Origin: Planctomycetota bacterium
GTDB lineage: Bacteria; Planctomycetota; JACQVV01
Direction of reading: 5' to 3'
DNA: 56,193 nt
NCBI GenBank assembly: GCA_016209595.1
Contig: JACQVV010000299.1
Coordinates: 1-56,193 of the forward strand
The notes beneath the pieces were generated by a model. That model was given only the letters and a program-made list of their open reading frames with translations. It searched no databases and had not been told where the DNA came from. Position 1 is the stretch's first letter; each line of letters opens with the position of its first letter. A program made the translations under genes and the position numbers. Positions 1 to 7,582 of the stretch are shown here, piece by piece.

Positions 1-380
1 ATCATCCCCCCCATCGAGTAACCGACCACGTGCGCCTTCTCGACTCCGAGGTGGTCGAGGAGGCGAACCGCGTCCTCGGCCATCTTCACGCCGTACTCCT
101 CCTCTCCCACCGGCCGGCCCGAGCCCCCGTGCCCGCGATTGTCCAGCGCAATCACGCGATAGTTCTTCGCAAGCCTGGCGGTGATGCCGGGGAGCTCCCA
201 GTTGAGGCGCGCGCTCGCGTTGAGACCGTGGATGAGGAGCACTGGCTCCCCTTCGCCTCGTACGTCGTAGCGAATCGTGACGCCCGCCGAGTCGAACTCG
301 TCGGCGGGAGCGCCGGAAACGAAGAAAAGAAGTAGGGCGGCGGCCAGAATGAGTTGCCGGAGGGACGGGTGCGGGGTCAT
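1..380 (-). CDS. alpha/beta hydrolase, exported, N-terminal part only
   Basis: The gene starts at 380 and runs off the window start after about 126 codons. The first 26 or so residues form a secretion signal: a short basic start, then a Leu/Ala/Phe-rich core ending near SGAPADEF. The strand order that follows is typical of alpha/beta hydrolases: VLLIHGLN (oxyanion region), then DNRGHGGS, then the nucleophile elbow GYSMGG just before the edge, whose Ser is the expected catalytic nucleophile. The acid and His of the triad lie outside the window. It is probably a periplasmic or secreted esterase or lipase-like enzyme; the substrate cannot be told. It is transcribed divergently from the deacetylase gene. 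Confidence 0.75.
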   Translation of the reverse strand, partial: MTPHPSLRQLILAAALLLFFVSGAPADEFDSAGVTIRYDVRGEGEPVLLIHGLNASARLNWELPGITARLAKNYRVIALDNRGHGGSGRPVGEEEYGVKMAEDAVRLLDHLGVEKAHVVGYSMGGM

Positions 381-463
381 GGCGGGTTCTCACGATGGTG
401 GAGGACGACCACGAATATGGTAACCCGGTGCCGGGCGCCGTGTTTCGCCGGGGGTCGGGTAAG

Positions 464-1423
464 ATGGGCCGCGTCATGCGCCTCCCGCTCCTCGCCCGGA
501 GACTCGCTCGATTCGCGAGGAGCGGATCCTCGGCCAGCCGCGAATACCGCGAGTGCCGCCGGTCCATCGAGTCGGCCGAAGCACTGGAGGCGACCGGGAC
601 CGTCTGCCTTTCCGTGGATTTCGAGCTGGCATGGTCTCGCGCGCGCCGCGGGGAGGGATCCACGAGCCGGGAGGAATCTCTGGAGCGCGCCCGCCGCGCG
701 CGTGAGGCGCTGCCCGCGCTGCTCGCGCTTTGCGAGGCCTACCGGATCCCCGCCACGTTCGCGGTTGTCGCTCATGTCGCCCTCGACCGCTGCGACCTTC
801 ACCGCCCTCCACCGCCGTTCCGCCCGGGCTGGTTCGGCGAGGACTGGTTCGCGGCTTGCGCCCAGGAGGAGCTCGCGCCGGGTGGCGACATTCGGGCTCC
901 CGATCTTGTCCGCCAGATCCTCACGAGTCCCGTGGGGCACGAGCTCGCGAGCCACGGCTTCTCGCACGTGGACCTCTCGGACGAAGCGACGACCCCGGAG
1001 GTCGCGCGCTTCGAGATCGAGGAGTCGGCCCGGATCCTCCGGGGGCTCGACCCGCGGGTTTCGACCTTCATCTTCCCCAAGAACAGACCTGCCCACTTGG
1101 AGGCCCTCGCGCGTGCGGGGTTTGTGGCCTACCGGACACGGGAGCAGGCGCCTCTCTCGCGGGACCCCCACGGCCTCTGGCGATTCCCTCTCGGGCTATG
1201 GCTCTCGCCCGAGGCGGTGTCTCCGGCCGAGGTCGTTTCCCTCGTCGAACTCGCAGGCCGCCGCCGGGGGCTACTCGGCCTCTGGTGCCACCTGTACGAG
1301 TTCGAAGACCCCTCCCGGCTCCGCGCGTTCTTCGAGCCCGTCTTCGAGGCGGTCCGGAGCACCTCGGGCGTGAAGGCCGATACGATGCGGACCGTCGTGG
1401 AGCGCCATGTCGAACGCGCGTGA
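464..1423 (+). CDS. polysaccharide deacetylase-like (NodB fold) protein
   Basis: About 319 residues. It carries the NodB-type metal motifs: SVDFEL in the first strand (catalytic/metal Asp) and SHGFSHVD (H-x3-H metal pair). The FIFPKNRP segment fits the third motif of the family. These enzymes remove N-acetyl groups from polysaccharides or peptidoglycan. No clear signal peptide is seen, so it may act on cytoplasmic precursors, as in exopolysaccharide loci. The ATG at 464 was chosen because a GGGGTCGGG stretch precedes it; the ATG at 476 is possible. The open frame extends upstream to 395, but that part looks non-coding. It overlaps the next gene by 17 bases, so the two are probably translated together. 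Confidence 0.65.
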   Translation: MGRVMRLPLLARRLARFARSGSSASREYRECRRSIESAEALEATGTVCLSVDFELAWSRARRGEGSTSREESLERARRAREALPALLALCEAYRIPATFAVVAHVALDRCDLHRPPPPFRPGWFGEDWFAACAQEELAPGGDIRAPDLVRQILTSPVGHELASHGFSHVDLSDEATTPEVARFEIEESARILRGLDPRVSTFIFPKNRPAHLEALARAGFVAYRTREQAPLSRDPHGLWRFPLGLWLSPEAVSPAEVVSLVELAGRRRGLLGLWCHLYEFEDPSRLRAFFEPVFEAVRSTSGVKADTMRTVVERHVERA

Positions 1424-2237
1424 GTACTACGACAGGACGAGCGAAGGCTACGTCTCCAAGTGGCGGGAGATCGACCGGAAGCCGGAGAACCCCGCCTTCT
1501 ACTTCCGGAGGCGCCTGATCGAAGGGCTCCTCGACCTGGCGGCGATCCGGGAAGGGGAGAGGGTGGTCGAGATGGGCTGTGGTACCGGGCTCGTCCTCAA
1601 GGAGGCCCTGAAGCGCACGCGCCCCGTGTTCGGCACGGACATCTCGATCGAGATGCTCCGGCGCGTGCAGGACTCCGTGCTCGCGGACCGGAGGGTGGAG
1701 ATCGTGTCCGGCTTCTCCGGAGTGCCACGCGGCCCCGCCGGGATCCGCGGCGGCGCCGACGCCTACCTCATGGTGGATGACATCCGGAACCCATCGCTTC
1801 CCGCCGGTCTCTTCGACGTGGTCCTGTCGCTGGAGGTCCTGCGCTACGTCGAGTCGCTCGATTCCTGCCTCGCACGCGTCCGCTCGGTCCTCGCGCCGGG
1901 CTCGCGATTCGTCTTCTCCGCGACGAACCTCTGGAGCGCGAGCCTCTTTCCCTTGCGGTTCTCGCTCAGGCGGCGCCTGGGGCTCGTGAAGCCCGACCGC
2001 GAGCTCCTTCAGTACTTCGTCACCGAGGGATCGCTCCGCTCACGACTCCGCCGGGCCGGCTTCGAGGTGACGGGATTCCGGAGAGCGCGGCTCGCCTCGA
2101 TCAACCCCTTGTTCTCGCCCCTCATCCGCACGAGCGCAGCCGCGAGGAGGATCGAGACCGCCGAGGATGCGCTCTCGCGGGTTCCGATCGTTCGCGGCCT
2201 CTTCGATACGTTCCTCGTCGCCGCAAGGCCGTGTTGA
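1407..2237 (+). CDS. class I SAM-dependent methyltransferase
   Basis: 276 residues. The glycine-rich SAM loop reads VVEMGCGTG around residues 53-61, followed by FGTDIS (acidic residue binding the ribose) and a later VVLSLEVLRYV segment (motif IV region). A C-terminal part rich in Arg and hydrophobics is typical of small-molecule methyltransferases. The start lies inside the end of the deacetylase gene in another frame, so the two form a coupled pair, perhaps for modifying a cell-surface sugar or lipid. The substrate cannot be deduced. The gene ends 13 bases before the convergent kinase gene. Confidence 0.7.
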   Translation: MSNAREYYDRTSEGYVSKWREIDRKPENPAFYFRRRLIEGLLDLAAIREGERVVEMGCGTGLVLKEALKRTRPVFGTDISIEMLRRVQDSVLADRRVEIVSGFSGVPRGPAGIRGGADAYLMVDDIRNPSLPAGLFDVVLSLEVLRYVESLDSCLARVRSVLAPGSRFVFSATNLWSASLFPLRFSLRRRLGLVKPDRELLQYFVTEGSLRSRLRRAGFEVTGFRRARLASINPLFSPLIRTSAAARRIETAEDALSRVPIVRGLFDTFLVAARPC

Positions 2238-2250
2238 AGCTCCCCCGTGG

Positions 2251-3195
2251 CTACCAGTACGCTTCCTTCATGGCCTCGGGGAAGATCGATTCGAGATAGG
2301 CCGCGAGCTTCTCGTTGGTAGGGCCGTAGCCCTTGTCGTACATGAAGTGCTCGAGCGCGACGCCAAAGTCGTGGGCCGACTGCCAGCGGTCGGCGGGGTT
2401 GATCTCGAGACCCTTCATCACGATCTCGTTCAGGCGCGGCGGGACCCGCGGGTTCACCTTCATGACATTGGGGATCCGGTAGTTCTCCATCTTGTCCACG
2501 AGTTCTTCCGGGCTCTCGACGTTGTAGACCATCTTCCCGGTCAGGAGCTCGAAGGATATGAGAGCGAGCGAGAAGATGTCGCTCCGGTGGTCGGTCCCCT
2601 GGAACTTCGCCATTTCAGGCGACATGAAGGGGTACTTCCCCATGATGACTTCCTTCTCGTCGGGGATCTTCATCGTGAGCGCCTTGGCGATCCCGAAGTC
2701 GGTGAGCTTCACGACCCCCGCGAAGTTGAGGATGATGTTGGAGGGGGAAACATCCCGGTGGACGATCCCGAGGAGCTTCCCGCTCCGGTCGCGCTTCTTG
2801 TGCGCGTAGTCGAGCCCGCGACAGACGCGGGAGACGATGAACGCGGCGAGGTCGATGGGGACCTCGCGCTTCAGGGACTGGTGGCGCTTGACGAACTTCT
2901 CCAGGGTCTTGCCGAAGACATGCTCCATCACGATGAAGTACTGCCCGTCGTGCTTGTCAAGGTGGTAGACCTGGAGGATGTTCTCGTGGATGAGATCGGC
3001 CACGAGCTTCGCCTCGCCCACGAAGAGGTCGAGAGTCTCCCGGTCCTCCAAGAGCGAACTCCGGATCGTCTTCAGGGCGACGGTCTTCCGGAACCCGTCG
3101 GCGCCGATCTGCTCGGCCAGGTAGATCGATCCCATCCCTCCCTCGGCGATCCGCTTGACGATGCGGTACCGCGGGTGCAGGACGACGTCGTCCAT
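2251..3195 (-). CDS. serine/threonine protein kinase (Hanks type), soluble
   Basis: 314 residues, essentially only a kinase domain. Seen are the Gly-rich loop AEGGMGSIY, the VALK lysine, the catalytic HRDVSPSN loop and the DFGIAKA metal-binding loop, followed by a YPFMSPE activation-segment end. No transmembrane helix or sensor domain is visible. It lies 10 bases downstream of the hybrid histidine kinase gene on the same strand and is likely co-transcribed. That kinase begins with an FHA domain, which binds phosphothreonine, so the Ser/Thr kinase is a good candidate for its upstream partner. The link is inferred from gene order and domain type. Confidence 0.85.
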   Translation of the reverse strand: MDDVVLHPRYRIVKRIAEGGMGSIYLAEQIGADGFRKTVALKTIRSSLLEDRETLDLFVGEAKLVADLIHENILQVYHLDKHDGQYFIVMEHVFGKTLEKFVKRHQSLKREVPIDLAAFIVSRVCRGLDYAHKKRDRSGKLLGIVHRDVSPSNIILNFAGVVKLTDFGIAKALTMKIPDEKEVIMGKYPFMSPEMAKFQGTDHRSDIFSLALISFELLTGKMVYNVESPEELVDKMENYRIPNVMKVNPRVPPRLNEIVMKGLEINPADRWQSAHDFGVALEHFMYDKGYGPTNEKLAAYLESIFPEAMKEAYW

Positions 3196-3205
3196 CGACC
3201 CTACC

Positions 3206-5977
3206 CTACGATGGCCTCAGATACTGGTAGACGTCCCGGTCGGAGAAGGGCTTGGAGATGCGGCCGTCCGCTTTCGCCAGGTACGGTTGGAATCTCTCCT
3301 CCTCCGCCTGCCCCGTAAGGAAGACGATCCGCGCCTGCGGGTTGATCGTCTTCAAGCGATCGAACGTCTCCAGGCCGTTGAACTCGCCGGGCATGGAGAT
3401 GTCGAGGAACACGAGATCGAACCGCCGGCGGGCGAACTCCAGGATCGCCTGTTTCCCGGAACGTACGGTCACAACCTCGTTCTTCTCGAAGAACCCCTTC
3501 ACCACGTCCAGGATAGCCGGCTCGTCGTCCACCACGAGGATCTTCATGCCGAGCTCGGGCTCGCCGGCTTCAGCACGAATCGTCGTGATCCGGCGCGTCG
3601 CGCCCTTGGGACTCGGCAGCACGATGGGGAGCCGGATGGTGAACACGCTCCCGATCCCCTCCTCGCTCTCGACGATGATCTCGCCCTCGTGCTTCCGCAC
3701 GAGGTTGTAGCTCACCGAGAGCCCGAGGCCCGTCCCCGGAATCCTGGACTTCCCGCTGGGACCCTTGGTGGTGAAGAAGGGCTGGAAGATCTTGCCCAGG
3801 TTCGTCTTGGCGATCCCGCCGCCCGTGTCCTGGAAGATCACGACGACGGCTCCCTCCTCCTCGAGGGTCCGGATCGTGAGCGTCCCTTCGCGATCGATCA
3901 TCGCCTGTGCGGCGTTGATGATCATGTTGAGGAAGACCTGCTGGATCTCGCCGACGTTGACGCAGGTCCGCGGGACCTCGCCGAACTCCTTGACCAGCCG
4001 GATCCGGTTCTTCTCGATTTCTTTCGCCACGAGGAGGAGCGAGTCCTCCAGGATGTCGTTCACGGAGGCGTAGGTCCGCTCCTGCTGGCCCTGGCGGCTG
4101 AAACTCATCAGGCTGTCGATGATCTGCTTTCCTCGGGCCGTCTGCTTCAGCACGATCTCCCGGAGCTTGGCGAAGTCGAAGTTCTCCTTCTTCCCCGCGA
4201 GCTGCGCGTATCCCATCATGCTCGCGATGATGTTGTTGAACTCGTGCGCGATCCCGGAGGCAAGGAGCCCGACCGAAGCCATCTTCTCCTGCTGAAAGAC
4301 CTGGGCCTGGAGCTCCTTCTGGCGAGTGATGTCCTCGGCCAGGATGACTCCCCCGGAAATACCGCCGCTTCCGTCCCGGAACGCCGCCCCGCGCACGTTG
4401 AAGTACGCGAAGGAGTCGCTCGCTTTCTTGCGAACGGGGACGTCGTTCGCCTCGAAGGACGCCCCTTCCGCGAGCATCTTCTTCATCTCCTCCGGGAGGG
4501 GGAAGAGATCGTTCACACGGAGAGCGTCGCCTCCGGTGGCAGGGGAGACGAGGCCGAGCGCCTCGCACCCGTGCCGGTTGAGGTCGAGGATGTTCCCCTG
4601 GACATCGACCGTGGCGATCAGGGCCGGCGTCCTCTCGAAGGTGTTCCGGTACTGCTCCTCGCTCTTCTTGAGTGCGTTTTCCAGCTCCTTCCTCTTGGAG
4701 ATATCGCGGATGATCGACTCGATCTTGTGGACGCCTGTTTTCTCGTCGCGCACGAGCCGCCCCGAGACGCTGGCGTGGATCCGGCTTCCCTCGCTGTCCT
4801 TGAGCTCCATCTCGCGGTCGCGGATGTAGCCCCGGACGTGGTACTGCTCGAGCACCTCCGCGCGGTCCTCGGTGGTGTAGTAGAGGGCGCCGACCGGGAG
4901 CGCGTTCATCTCCTCTCGCGTGTACCGGAAGAGCCGGAGCGTCTGCTCGTTGAAGGAAAGGACCTTGCCCTCGAGGGTCGTCTCGACGATCGCGTCGGGG
5001 GAGTTCTCGATGAAGCTCCGGTGTTGCTCCTCGCTCCGGCGGATCTCGTCTTCCAGGATCGCGCGTTCCAGCGCGATGCCCGCCTGCCGCCCGATCGCGC
5101 TCATGAGCTCGAGCTGGTCCTCCGTGAAGACCCCCTTCGAGGCGAGCGTGTCGGCATAGATGCAACCCAGGATGCGATCGTGGCCCTCCAGCGGCACGCA
5201 CATGACCGACCGGATGTTGAGGAGGCACACCGAGTCCTGGGCCTGGAACCGCCGGTCGCTCATCGCATCGGACGAGATCGTCGAGAGGCCGTTCCGGATC
5301 GACTCGTCGACGATCGTGCGGCTGATCGACAGCTGGTCGTCGGCGGTCGCCCCCTCCCCCACGTGGTAGGCGACCGCGTCGAACGTCTCCGTCTTCTCGT
5401 CCAGGAGCAACAGGAAGCCGCGGTCGGCCGGGATGACCTCCAGGATCGTGTTGAGGATGACCTGGAAGAGGCTCCTGGGATCGCGCTCCGTGTGGATCAG
5501 GTTCCCGATCTTGTAGATCGTGGTGAGCGCGAGCAGCGACTTCTGGATCGAACCCTGGTTCTCCGGGCTCTTGCTCAGGATGTCGGACGCGATGGCGTCG
5601 AGATGGGGCTTCGTCCGCCGGATGTAGTCCACCGTGCTGTTGTGCTCGTCCTTGGAGACGAGGACCGTCGTCGTGCTCGCCTCGGTTCCGTCGAGGAGCC
5701 GGAACTCGGTCTCCCCCGAGGAGATGATGTCCCCCGCGCGGAGCACCGCCTCCCGGACCCGGCGGCCGTTGAGGTAGGTTCCGTTGGAACTCTCGAGGTC
5801 CTTGAGGAGGAACCTGCCCTCCCGTTTCTCGATCGCGAAATGGAGCCGCGAGAGACCCTGATCGAAGATCTGGATCGTGCTGTTGACGCCCCGGCCGATC
5901 ACGACCTTCTCGACGTCGTCCAGGTCGAAACACTCGTCCCGGCGCTCACCCTTCAGAACCTTCAGCCGGACCGCCAT
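3206..5977 (-). CDS. hybrid sensor histidine kinase: FHA-GAF-PAS-PAS-HisKA-HATPase-REC
   Basis: 923 residues, no membrane segments. Order: FHA domain (about 1-95, with IGRG, SRLHF and SSNGTYLNG), GAF domain (about 150-310), two PAS domains (about 320-560), DHp helix with the phospho-His in AHEFNN, HATPase with INAAQAM, DTGGGI and GTGLGLS boxes, and a C-terminal receiver (MKILVVDDEP, acceptor Asp in FLDISMP, conserved Lys in SKPF). The start at 5977 was chosen for a GGAGG five bases upstream and because the FHA fold begins there; the frame remains open to 6118. It probably senses a cytosolic signal and a phosphothreonine partner and passes phosphate to its own receiver. The Ser/Thr kinase gene follows immediately. 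Confidence 0.88.
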   Translation of the reverse strand: MAVRLKVLKGERRDECFDLDDVEKVVIGRGVNSTIQIFDQGLSRLHFAIEKREGRFLLKDLESSNGTYLNGRRVREAVLRAGDIISSGETEFRLLDGTEASTTTVLVSKDEHNSTVDYIRRTKPHLDAIASDILSKSPENQGSIQKSLLALTTIYKIGNLIHTERDPRSLFQVILNTILEVIPADRGFLLLLDEKTETFDAVAYHVGEGATADDQLSISRTIVDESIRNGLSTISSDAMSDRRFQAQDSVCLLNIRSVMCVPLEGHDRILGCIYADTLASKGVFTEDQLELMSAIGRQAGIALERAILEDEIRRSEEQHRSFIENSPDAIVETTLEGKVLSFNEQTLRLFRYTREEMNALPVGALYYTTEDRAEVLEQYHVRGYIRDREMELKDSEGSRIHASVSGRLVRDEKTGVHKIESIIRDISKRKELENALKKSEEQYRNTFERTPALIATVDVQGNILDLNRHGCEALGLVSPATGGDALRVNDLFPLPEEMKKMLAEGASFEANDVPVRKKASDSFAYFNVRGAAFRDGSGGISGGVILAEDITRQKELQAQVFQQEKMASVGLLASGIAHEFNNIIASMMGYAQLAGKKENFDFAKLREIVLKQTARGKQIIDSLMSFSRQGQQERTYASVNDILEDSLLLVAKEIEKNRIRLVKEFGEVPRTCVNVGEIQQVFLNMIINAAQAMIDREGTLTIRTLEEEGAVVVIFQDTGGGIAKTNLGKIFQPFFTTKGPSGKSRIPGTGLGLSVSYNLVRKHEGEIIVESEEGIGSVFTIRLPIVLPSPKGATRRITTIRAEAGEPELGMKILVVDDEPAILDVVKGFFEKNEVVTVRSGKQAILEFARRRFDLVFLDISMPGEFNGLETFDRLKTINPQARIVFLTGQAEEERFQPYLAKADGRISKPFSDRDVYQYLRPS

Positions 5978-6003
5978 GTCGCCTCCACACAGGTCCAGAC
6001 GAG

Positions 6004-6032
6004 ATTCTATCGGTCTCCCCTGGAAGGAACAA
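6004..6032 (-). promoter_or_regulatory. sigma70-like promoter of the hybrid kinase gene
   Basis: On the minus strand TTGTTC (6032-6027), a 17-base spacer and TAGAAT (6009-6004). The predicted start of transcription leaves a leader of about 20 bases containing GGAGG. It interleaves with the divergent pheS promoter. Confidence 0.5.
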
Positions 6033-6050
6033 GGCGAGCCTCCGTATGAT
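6020..6050 (+). promoter_or_regulatory. candidate pheS promoter, leaderless arrangement
   Basis: TATGAT at 6045-6050 matches a -10 box in five of six positions and ends only eight bases before the ATG at 6059. The -35 is weak (CTGGAA-like near 6020-6025). No Shine-Dalgarno sequence lies between, so the transcript may be leaderless or nearly so. Confidence 0.35.
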
Positions 6051-6058
6051 GGTTGCCC

Positions 6059-7582
6059 ATGCGACTGAGCGAACAGCAGCACGCGGTCCTCGCGCCGCTC
6101 GACCGGGCCGGCGATCACCCTCTCACCGTGGCCGAGATCGCCCGGGAGAGCGGCCTCGACCAGTCGATCGTGATGTCGGCCCTCGCCCTGGCCGAGCGTT
6201 GGGGGTGGGTCCGGATCGAAACCACGCCCCGCGAGGAGATCGTCCCGGGGCCGCAGGCGGCGGAGGCGGCTGCCGGAAAGCTTCCGGAGCGCCAGTTCCT
6301 GGAGGAGCTTCGCAAGGCCGCGGGCGGGTCGATCCCGATGAAAGACGTCGTGGCGTGGGCGGGGTCTCGTGGGCTCCCGGTGAACGACATCGTGAAGTGG
6401 GGGGGCGCCCGGGGGTGGTTCTCCAAGGCGAAGGGGGAGCTCGTCCTTTCCGAGGCCGGCCGCGGGGCCGCCGGCAGGGACGCCGACGAGGCCGCGCTCG
6501 AAATTGCCCTACGGGTCCGGCCGCTCCACCTCGACGAGCTCGCGCGTCACGGCCTGGATGCCGAGCGAGTGCGCGCCTTGCTGAAGGGCCGTGGCGAGAT
6601 CGCGAAGATCAAGGAGCGACACCTGCGCGAGATCCGCGCGCTTCCGCCGTTCGCCCAGTTCCGCTCCGCCCAGGTCGTCCGGCAGGTGAACCAGCTCACG
6701 AGCGAGGATATCCAGTCGGGCCGCTGGCGGGAGATCGAGCTGCGACCCTACGACGTCACGCTCCCGGCCGAGACGGCCCGCCCCGCGAAGGCACACCCGC
6801 TCGCCCGGATCCTCCACGAGACCCGGCAGGCGTTTCTCCGGATGGGCTTCACGGAGATCGTGAGCCCCATGGTCGAGAGCGCGTTCTGGGATTTCGACGC
6901 GCTGTTCCAGCCGCAGGACCACCCGGCTCGCGACATGCAGGACACGTTCTATCTCTCCCGGCCCGCGAAGGCGAGGCTCCCGGAGGAATCGCTCGTCGAG
7001 AGGATCCGCCGCACCCACGAGGACGGCGGCGGCACCGGCTCGACCGGATGGGGCTACTCCTGGAACCGGGAGGAGGCCGCCAGGACGGTGCTCCGCACCC
7101 ACACCACGGCGACCTCGATTCGCGCCATCGCGGCCAATCCGAAGCCCCCAGCGAAGTACTTCTGCGTGGGGCGCGTCTTCCGCAACGAAACCGTGAGCTA
7201 CAAGCACCTCCCCGAGTTCACGCAGGTGGACGGGATCATCGTCGACGAGAAGGCGTCCTTCCGCTGCCTCCTCGGGACCCTGGTCGAGTTCTACCGCCAG
7301 ATGGGTTTCGAGAAGGTGAAGTTCATGCCGTCCTTCTTCCCCTACACAGAACCTTCCGCCGAGGTCTACGTCTGGTTCGAGGCGAAGAAGGACTGGATCG
7401 AGCTCGGGGGCTCCGGAGTCTTCCGGCCCGAGGTCACGCGACCCCTGGGCTGCGAGGTCCCCGTGCTCGCCTGGGGCCTGGGGCTCGAGCGCCTGGCGAT
7501 GCTCCGCTACGGCCTCTCCGGCATCCGCGAGCTCTACCTCTCCGACCTCGACTTCCTCCGGGAGGCGCCCCTGTGCCGGTAG
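6059..7582 (+). CDS. pheS: phenylalanyl-tRNA synthetase alpha subunit, archaeal/eukaryotic type
   Basis: 507 residues, far longer than the roughly 330-350 of the usual bacterial alpha subunit. The extra N-terminal half consists of winged-helix-like modules (about 1-200), typical of the archaeal/eukaryotic form, which contact tRNA. The class II catalytic core follows: motif 1 around HPLARILHETRQAF, motif 2 around GRVFRNE, and motif 3 GLGLERLAM near the end. It charges tRNA-Phe together with the beta subunit in an alpha2beta2 enzyme. The ATG at 6059 was chosen over an in-frame TTG at 6053. The stop overlaps the pheT start by ten bases. Confidence 0.9.
   Translation: MRLSEQQHAVLAPLDRAGDHPLTVAEIARESGLDQSIVMSALALAERWGWVRIETTPREEIVPGPQAAEAAAGKLPERQFLEELRKAAGGSIPMKDVVAWAGSRGLPVNDIVKWGGARGWFSKAKGELVLSEAGRGAAGRDADEAALEIALRVRPLHLDELARHGLDAERVRALLKGRGEIAKIKERHLREIRALPPFAQFRSAQVVRQVNQLTSEDIQSGRWREIELRPYDVTLPAETARPAKAHPLARILHETRQAFLRMGFTEIVSPMVESAFWDFDALFQPQDHPARDMQDTFYLSRPAKARLPEESLVERIRRTHEDGGGTGSTGWGYSWNREEAARTVLRTHTTATSIRAIAANPKPPAKYFCVGRVFRNETVSYKHLPEFTQVDGIIVDEKASFRCLLGTLVEFYRQMGFEKVKFMPSFFPYTEPSAEVYVWFEAKKDWIELGGSGVFRPEVTRPLGCEVPVLAWGLGLERLAMLRYGLSGIRELYLSDLDFLREAPLCR

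Noticed and set aside
3155..6049. 964-codon open frame on the plus strand
   Set aside because: Antisense to the hybrid histidine kinase, whose domains are unmistakable.
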